Source of the DNA: an uncultured Clostridia bacterium
Lineage (GTDB): Bacteria > Bacillota > Clostridia > Oscillospirales > Acutalibacteraceae
Direction: 5' to 3'
Assembly: GCA_904397895.1 (NCBI GenBank)
Contig: CAJFOZ010000088.1
Location: 1 to 64,000, forward strand
DNA length: 64,000 bases
Shown here: positions 58,443 through 64,000 of the stretch, one piece after another
Numbering within the stretch: the stretch's first letter is position 1
Layout of the letters: each line of letters opens with the position of its first letter
Notes under the pieces: model-generated
What the model saw: the letters and a program-made list of their open reading frames with translations, nothing else
Databases searched by the model: none
Told to the model about the DNA's origin: nothing
Position numbers and translations under genes: made by a program

Positions 58443-59261
58443 TTATAGAGCCTTTTTGGGGCAGGCTTTGACACACTCCATGCACAAGATGCATTCGGTA
58501 CCGTTTTTACGCCCTCGGGAGTTATCGGTCATATCCACCTCCATAGGGCAAACCGTTTTGCATTTGCCGCAGGAGATGCACTTTTCCTTGTCACAGGTGA
58601 TTCGGAACAGGGAAAAGTAACTCATTGGCTTTAAGAAGACCGTAATTGGGCAGATGTATTTGCAAAATACCCGGTTATCCTTGAAAGCAAAAGCCAAAAG
58701 AATCCCCACGAGATAGTAAAGGATATTGCCAGCCAAAAACGCCCAGAACATAATTCTTTCCAAATTCCCCAAGTGAGCAAGAAACAGCACCGCCACGAAA
58801 ACTAAAGATGCTGCGAAAGTTATGTATCGAATCCAGCCGATTTTTTTGCGAGGATGTTGGGGCGTTTTATAAGGCAGGAAATCCAGCACCATGGCCGTCC
58901 AGCAGGCGTAGCCGCACCAGCCGCGTCCAAAAATCAGCGGCCCGAAGATTTTGGCCACCGCATAGTGGATAGTGGCAGCTTCAAATACGCCGGTAAAGAG
59001 ATAGTACCAGAAGCCTTCAATCTGCATATTTTCGTTGCAGATCAGGCCCAGATAAATCAGCATATACAAACCCACCAGAAGCTGGACAATCCGCCGGGCG
59101 TGCCTATAATTTTTGGTATATAGAAAGACACCGGTAGACAGCGCCAGGCCGATGTAACTGAAATTCAACAGGTAAAACAGATTGTCTTTTGTTAGCCAAA
59201 GGGTAAAGGCCACGGCTTCAAAAACCACCAACAAAAGCGCGGTGGGAAGATATTTTTTCAT
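58443..59261 (-). CDS. 4Fe-4S binding membrane protein (NapH-like)
   Basis: GRGWCGYACWTAMVLDFLPY, CKYICPITVF, CISCGKCKTVCPMEVDM, CILCMECVKACP. Confidence 0.92.
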   Translation of the reverse strand: MKKYLPTALLLVVFEAVAFTLWLTKDNLFYLLNFSYIGLALSTGVFLYTKNYRHARRIVQLLVGLYMLIYLGLICNENMQIEGFWYYLFTGVFEAATIHYAVAKIFGPLIFGRGWCGYACWTAMVLDFLPYKTPQHPRKKIGWIRYITFAASLVFVAVLFLAHLGNLERIMFWAFLAGNILYYLVGILLAFAFKDNRVFCKYICPITVFLKPMSYFSLFRITCDKEKCISCGKCKTVCPMEVDMTDNSRGRKNGTECILCMECVKACPKKAL

Positions 59262-59404
59262 AGCAGTGCCACCTACAAACAGAGTGGGTTTCCTCTATAA
59301 TCTTATTCTAGCATAAAGCTTTGTCATACGCCACCTGTTTTATTGGGCCGGACGGTTTTTCTTACTGGATACGGGAATTCTATTGGTATCTTAGAAATTG
59401 AAAG

Positions 59405-59788
59405 TTGAGAAATGAAATGGAAGTCTTTGAAGAATACCTAGCAAAAATTGAGAATGAAGCGCACCGGTTCAGAATGCGGGAAGTGCTTGCCTGGGTGAAA
59501 GACACTTTTCCGACGCTGGCAACGAAAATCGCCTGGAACCAACCGATGTTTACCGACTGCGGGACGTTTATCATTGGGTTCAGCGCCGCCAAGGGGCATT
59601 TCGCCGTCTCGCCGGAGGCGCAGGGAATGGCGGCGTTTTGCGATGATATCGCAAAATCGGGATACAACCAGACGAGCAATCTCTTCCGCATTCAATGGGA
59701 CGAACCGGTGGACTTCCCCTTACTGGAGCGCATCATCCGGTACAATATCGAGGATAAAAAGGACTGCACCACCTTTTGGCGGAAGTAA
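59405..59788 (+). CDS. DUF1801 / YdhG-like protein
   Basis: KIAWNQPMFTDCGTFIIGFSAAKGHFAVSPE. Confidence 0.85.
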   Translation: MRNEMEVFEEYLAKIENEAHRFRMREVLAWVKDTFPTLATKIAWNQPMFTDCGTFIIGFSAAKGHFAVSPEAQGMAAFCDDIAKSGYNQTSNLFRIQWDEPVDFPLLERIIRYNIEDKKDCTTFWRK

Positions 59789-59808
59789 TCGCGAACGGAG
59801 GGAAAAGA

Positions 59809-60516
59809 TTGGATTTGGCATCCGTTATGGCCGAACTGGAAGCGCTGGGGACGGAGCAGACCAGAAAAACCTATCAAAACCACGGGGCGCGGGAGCCTCT
59901 GTTTGGGGTAACGCTTCGGGACATGAAGCCTCTGGCCAAAACGATCAAGAAAGACCACGCGCTTGCGATGGAGCTTTACGCTACCGGCAACTACGACGCG
60001 CAAACGTTGGCGGGAATCGTTGCCGAACCCGACAAGATGACCGCCTCGGATTTCGAGCGTTGGATGGAAACGGCAAACTGCCGGGCTACGGTGGACTACG
60101 TGGTGGCGGTTACATTGGCGGAAACCGGTTTTGCGGAGGAGCTTGCCGACCGCTGGATTGACAGCGGGGATGAGAACGATCAGTCCGCCGGGTGGAACTG
60201 TTATTGCCGGCTTCTCAGCAGCCGCCCTGATGAGCAATTTGATCGAGGAAAGCTGAACAAGATGTTGCAGCGCGTGGTTCGGGATATCCATGGACAGTCC
60301 AACTGGGTGAAATATGCCATGAATAACTTTGTCATATCGGTTGGCACTTCCTATCTCCCGCTACACGAAGAAGCGATGAAAGCCGCCCTGAAAATCGGCG
60401 CTGTCTTGGTGGACCATGGGAATACCAGCTGCAAAACACCGCTGGCGGCGGACTATATCCGCAAAGCTGAGGAAAAACAGCGCCTGGGCTTCAAAAGGAA
60501 AAAGGCGCGCTGCTAA
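59809..60516 (+). CDS. DNA alkylation repair (AlkD-like) protein
   Basis: YGVTLRDMKPLAKTIKKDHALAMELYATGNYDAQTLAGIVAEP; TTG start with GGAGG SD; C-term FKRKKARC. Confidence 0.88.
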   Translation: MDLASVMAELEALGTEQTRKTYQNHGAREPLFGVTLRDMKPLAKTIKKDHALAMELYATGNYDAQTLAGIVAEPDKMTASDFERWMETANCRATVDYVVAVTLAETGFAEELADRWIDSGDENDQSAGWNCYCRLLSSRPDEQFDRGKLNKMLQRVVRDIHGQSNWVKYAMNNFVISVGTSYLPLHEEAMKAALKIGAVLVDHGNTSCKTPLAADYIRKAEEKQRLGFKRKKARC

Positions 60517-60522
60517 ATTTGC

Positions 60523-62130
60523 TCAACTATCTCTTGTCGCCGCCAGGCTTTCCAGCACATCGATCCACTTGGTCGGTAGCAGCTTCAAATGTACCTCCAT
60601 GCGCCGGTCGGGATAGGCGGTGATGTGGTCGAGCAGGTTCCCGTAGAAATTATCGGAGGCGTTCTCTCCCCTGACAATGCTCGTTACCCTGGCGCGGATA
60701 TCTTTCTCCAGTGTGGCGGTGTCGTAGGACAGGCTTTCCCGTTTCTCCGCCGCTGCGATTTTTTCGGTGAGTTCTGCGATGTGGCGGTCGTATTCGGCAT
60801 TCATCAGCTTCATGTCCTCTTTGGAAATACTTTTGGCGAAAAAGGCGTCCAGCACGCCTTTTTTCTTTGCCTCAATCTGCTCCAGCTCTTTTTTCAGCCG
60901 GTCGGCGCTGAGCTGGCTGCTGTCCTGAGAAGACTGGATGGTCTCCAGTACCATACGGGTGATGTCACGGATGATAACGGCTGTATCCAGCTTCAGCATT
61001 CTTATCGACTGTCGCACCATCTCCATCCCTACCTCGTCCCGGAGCTGATAACTCACGTTGCAGCCGACCTCGTTGCCTGCCGGATCCATGTGGCGCTTGC
61101 CCTCCGCTGTGGCAGTGCCGCACCGCCATGCCTTGTAGCGGCTGCCGTCCTTTCGCCTGCGGCTGCGGGAGACAAAGCTCTGCCCGCATTCGCTGCACTT
61201 GATTTTTCCCGAAAGCGGATAGCGGTTGCCGTGGCCGGTGCCGTATTTGCCGTCGATATCCCGACGGGAAATCTCCCGCTGGGCTTCTTCCCACAGCTCC
61301 CGGGCGATGATAGGCTCGTGGTGGTCTTTGAGAAAGACAAATTTTTCCTCGCCCCGGTTGTATTTTTTCTGATGGGTGAGATAGTCAGGGGTGATGGTCT
61401 TTTTCTGCTTCAAGTCCCCGCAGTATTTCTCGTTGCGGAGGATTTTTAAAATCACGGTATTCCGCCAGCTTGTGCTACCGGTGAGGGTCTTGTAGCCCGC
61501 CTCCCGCAGCTCCCGGGCGATGACCGTGGTGCCTTTCCGCTCATGGACGTACTTGTGAAAAATCAACCGGACAATCTCCGCCCCCTGTGGATTTACAGTC
61601 ATTTTACCGCCTTGCACATCGTACCCCAGCAGGGAGCGGCCGAACACGACGCCCTGTTCCATCCGGCGGGTCTGGCCCCATTTGACACGGGCGCTGGTGG
61701 AGCGGCTTTCCTCCTGCGCCATGGTGGATTTGATGGCTAGCAGCATTTCGGAGTCCTCTTTGAGGGTGTTCATATTGTCATTCAGGAAGAAAACGCCAAT
61801 CCCCATCCGTTTCAGTTCCCGGGTGTAGGTGAGGCTGTCCAGCGTGTTGCGGGCGAAACGGGAAATCTCCTTTGTCACGATCAAATCAAACCGGTGAAGC
61901 CGGGCGTCGTTGATCATGCGGTTAAACGCCGCGCGCTTTTTGGTGCTGGTGCCGGTGATGCCCTCGTCGGCGTAAATCTCATATAGCTCCCAGTCCGGCT
62001 GGCGGTCGATGTATTCCCGGAAATACCGCTGCTGGCTTTCAAAGGAATTGGCCTGATCCTCTTTATCCGTAGAAACACGGCAGTAGGCTGCAACTTTCAT
62101 TTTTCCATCACTCCTTGATTTTTCTTTCAT
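60523..62130 (-). CDS. Large serine recombinase
   Basis: VAAYCRVSTDKEDQANSFESQ, DLIVTKEISRFARN; recombinase domain GYDVQGGKMTVNPQGAEIVRLIF; zinc ribbon IKCSECGQSFVSR; coiled coil. Confidence 0.95.
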   Translation of the reverse strand: MKEKSRSDGKMKVAAYCRVSTDKEDQANSFESQQRYFREYIDRQPDWELYEIYADEGITGTSTKKRAAFNRMINDARLHRFDLIVTKEISRFARNTLDSLTYTRELKRMGIGVFFLNDNMNTLKEDSEMLLAIKSTMAQEESRSTSARVKWGQTRRMEQGVVFGRSLLGYDVQGGKMTVNPQGAEIVRLIFHKYVHERKGTTVIARELREAGYKTLTGSTSWRNTVILKILRNEKYCGDLKQKKTITPDYLTHQKKYNRGEEKFVFLKDHHEPIIARELWEEAQREISRRDIDGKYGTGHGNRYPLSGKIKCSECGQSFVSRSRRRKDGSRYKAWRCGTATAEGKRHMDPAGNEVGCNVSYQLRDEVGMEMVRQSIRMLKLDTAVIIRDITRMVLETIQSSQDSSQLSADRLKKELEQIEAKKKGVLDAFFAKSISKEDMKLMNAEYDRHIAELTEKIAAAEKRESLSYDTATLEKDIRARVTSIVRGENASDNFYGNLLDHITAYPDRRMEVHLKLLPTKWIDVLESLAATRDS

Positions 62131-62274
62131 TGTAGCGAGTCTATCTCGAAAACACGAATGTGCGGATTTGATCTTTCACTATGTAAAACGGGAAAAGCGC
62201 TTGCGGATCATAAAAGGACGACCCGCATTTCGCATCGTATCGATGCGAAAACGCGCTTTTTCTCCAGCATAAGT

Positions 62275-62451
62275 TCAAATTTGATGGTTCAGTGTGTCCA
62301 AACAGTGCTGAAATTGCACTTCGTTTAAAACGTCCTGCTCTTTCAGAGCGAGCAAAACCGACTGCTGATACAGCCGGTAAAATTCCGGTGTGGTCGTTTT
62401 GCTGACTGCGATTTCTTCGGTACATTTTAAAAATACCGCTTCATTCCCCAT
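62275..62451 (-). CDS. Small mobile-element hypothetical protein
   Basis: MGNEAVFLKCTEEIAVSKTTTPEFYRLYQQSVLLALKEQDVLNEVQFQHCLDTLNHQI. Confidence 0.6.
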   Translation of the reverse strand: MGNEAVFLKCTEEIAVSKTTTPEFYRLYQQSVLLALKEQDVLNEVQFQHCLDTLNHQI

Positions 62452-62475
62452 TGGCCACACCTCCCTCATCCATGT

Positions 62476-62967
62476 TTATGAAGGAAGATGTTTGGCTTTG
62501 CCTGTCCGCTGCTTCTTTCTTTGGGTGAAAGTGCTTGACATAGCGGGTGTGGGAACGAATAGCGAAATCGTCTGTGGAAATACCAGTTCCAAACAGCTTT
62601 TTCTCAGTTGTATCAAGCCGCGTTCAATGCTGCGGCGGACGGTGCTTTCGTCTACGCCTTCGCTTCTGGCAATCTGGGAATAGTTTTCCTCGCAGAAAAA
62701 GTATCGGTAAATGCGGACAGCCTGCTTACCCAGCAGGCTGTTCAGAGCGTCGTATAAAATGCGATAAGATTCCATCCGGATAAAAATTCGGCAGGGATCT
62801 ACGTCGTAAGCCATACACCGGCTTTCCAGATAATCTTGAAGTCTTTCATCATCGAGTGAAAAGGCAAGCCTGTTTCTCCGATCCCGCTCTTTTTGGGCGC
62901 GTTCCCCTTTGTCAAATTCCTTTACAAGGGCTCTCCAAATGGTTGCGCTTTCTGCTTCATGAGTCAT
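62476..62967 (-). CDS. Sigma-70 region 4-like small protein
   Basis: RIYRYFFCEENYSQIARSEGVDESTVRRSIERGLIQLRK. Confidence 0.7.
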   Translation of the reverse strand: MTHEAESATIWRALVKEFDKGERAQKERDRRNRLAFSLDDERLQDYLESRCMAYDVDPCRIFIRMESYRILYDALNSLLGKQAVRIYRYFFCEENYSQIARSEGVDESTVRRSIERGLIQLRKSCLELVFPQTISLFVPTPAMSSTFTQRKKQRTGKAKHLPS

Positions 62968-63153
62968 AGGATATGACCTCCTGTTTCTACACAGCTCACG
63001 GCTATGTACCGCAGGAGAACAGAGAATTTCTTTTTTATGTAGGAGGAACCGCCTGTCCGCCGGTTCCTCTGGATTTGTATAGCCCCCTAATTTAAAGCAG
63101 ACTTTTCGATCTAATTCGGACGGCCTTTTCCAATTCCATACGGGAAGAACGAA

Positions 63154-63519
63154 CTAAACCGCGTATTCATTAAGTCCTACGCTAATCGCCAACGCATGGT
63201 TGATACCGTGGAGATGGCACTCATTCAAATGCTCGACAAAGGCGCCAATCCGCCTTTTGTCAATGGTGCGGATCTGCTCCAAAAGGACAAGAGACGGAAG
63301 CTGTAGGCCGCTTTCCGGCTGAAGCAAGTAGTGAGTAGGCGGCTTGGCTTTGGCATTTACCTTGCTGGAAATAGCCGCGACAATTACCGTGGGGCTGTGC
63401 CGGTTTCCTATGTCGTTTTGAATGATCAAGACGGGACGGTACCCCTCCTGTTCCGAGCCCATTCCCCGGCCCAAATCGGCGAAATATAAATCGCCGCGTA
63501 AATAGGTGCGTTGCATCAT
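63154..63519 (-). CDS. PemK/MazF-family toxin (endoribonuclease)
   Basis: RGDLYFADLGRGMGSEQEGYRPVLIIQNDIGNRHSPTVIVAAIS..LQLPSLVLLEQIRTIDKRRI. Confidence 0.92.
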   Translation of the reverse strand: MMQRTYLRGDLYFADLGRGMGSEQEGYRPVLIIQNDIGNRHSPTVIVAAISSKVNAKAKPPTHYLLQPESGLQLPSLVLLEQIRTIDKRRIGAFVEHLNECHLHGINHALAISVGLNEYAV

Positions 63520-63672
63520 AAGACCTCCCTTTGAATGGAAGATGGCATAAACCGCCTATGTAGGGGAACCGGGAAGGACAATCACAAAATTGCCGCGAAG
63601 AAAAGAAAAACAGGTGAAAGGCTTTTTGTCCTTTCACCTGTTTCCTCACTCAAGGGCGTTTTTTCAACCGCC

Positions 63673-63999
63673 CTATTTCAAAATATTTTTCAATCTTATT
63701 TCTGCGGCTGTCACCGATTTGGCAACAGCTTGAAACGCACACCCCTCCCTTTTTGCAATCTGCTTATAAGTCAAACCTTTAAAATAATACAGAATCAATC
63801 TGCGCCGCTGTGTATCCGATAATTGGGAGATCGCCTGATATAGCCGCTCATACTCCAGTTTGCGGATAACGGCATCCTCAACGGATTCCGGTTTATCTAT
63901 AGCCCGTAAATTGAGGGGAATCTCCGTCTGTTCCGATTGTTCATAATGCCTGTCCACTGCGTTGAGATAAGAGAGATCTTCCAGCCCAAAGCGATCCAT
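63673..63999 (-). CDS. Sigma-70 family-like protein (may extend past window edge)
   Basis: LYQAISQLSDTQRRRLILYYFKGLTYKQIAKREGCAFQAVAKSV. Confidence 0.75.
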   Translation of the reverse strand: MDRFGLEDLSYLNAVDRHYEQSEQTEIPLNLRAIDKPESVEDAVIRKLEYERLYQAISQLSDTQRRRLILYYFKGLTYKQIAKREGCAFQAVAKSVTAAEIRLKNILK

Positions 64000-64000
64000 A

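Larger units (their letters stand above)
60517..64000 (-). mobile_element. Second recombinase-carrying mobile element (left boundary uncertain, 58.06 or ~60.52 kb; extends past window)
   Basis: Large serine recombinase, sigma-70-like small proteins and PemK/MazF toxin typical of clostridial integrative elements. Confidence 0.7.

Noticed and set aside
60589-61449. 286-aa + ORF opposite the second recombinase
   Set aside because: Antisense to a complete serine recombinase; no supporting SD or motifs

Overview
The window looks like a chromosomal segment from a spore-forming Clostridia-type Firmicute (cotJ operon, sigK, rubrerythrin/PerR/desulfoferrodoxin, CIRCE-Hsp20). Its backbone lies between two site-specific-recombinase mobile elements. 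The left ~14.16 kb appears to be the right part of a skin-like element interrupting sigK. A large serine recombinase (12444-14162) ends exactly where the sigma-K reading frame resumes at ..N-E-I-L-M-Y-F-R.., and only the 3' half of sigK (14170-14553) follows. The element interior carries a secreted-peptide/lipoprotein/ABC-transporter operon, an HUH (rolling-circle type) Rep, an NPKTG-anchored surface protein, a PUA/EVE-like small protein and XRE regulators. The backbone includes an oxidative-stress and NAD-salvage block, a PASTA protein whose kinase domain looks catalytically dead, a MoxR/DUF58/transglutaminase operon, a surface-polysaccharide cluster, a DtxR-like-box-controlled DUF3793/flavodoxin locus, a 1921-aa secreted GH38 alpha-mannosidase followed by two membrane proteins with degraded M1-type zinc motifs, a CIRCE-Hsp20 gene, a MerR/TipAS regulator with a 19-bp-spacer promoter, and tRNA-Pro(UGG). 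At the right, cotJA-cotJB are intact, but cotJC stops abruptly after the conserved ..LLTDIGTE (67 aa). A second large serine recombinase element begins at or before ~60.5 kb and runs off the right edge. The strongest hypothesis is that two sporulation genes in this window, sigK and cotJC, are each split by an integrated element and may be restored by excision during sporulation. The sigK case is well supported. The cotJC case is more speculative and depends on sequence outside the window. All family calls come from reading motifs by eye; no searches were run.
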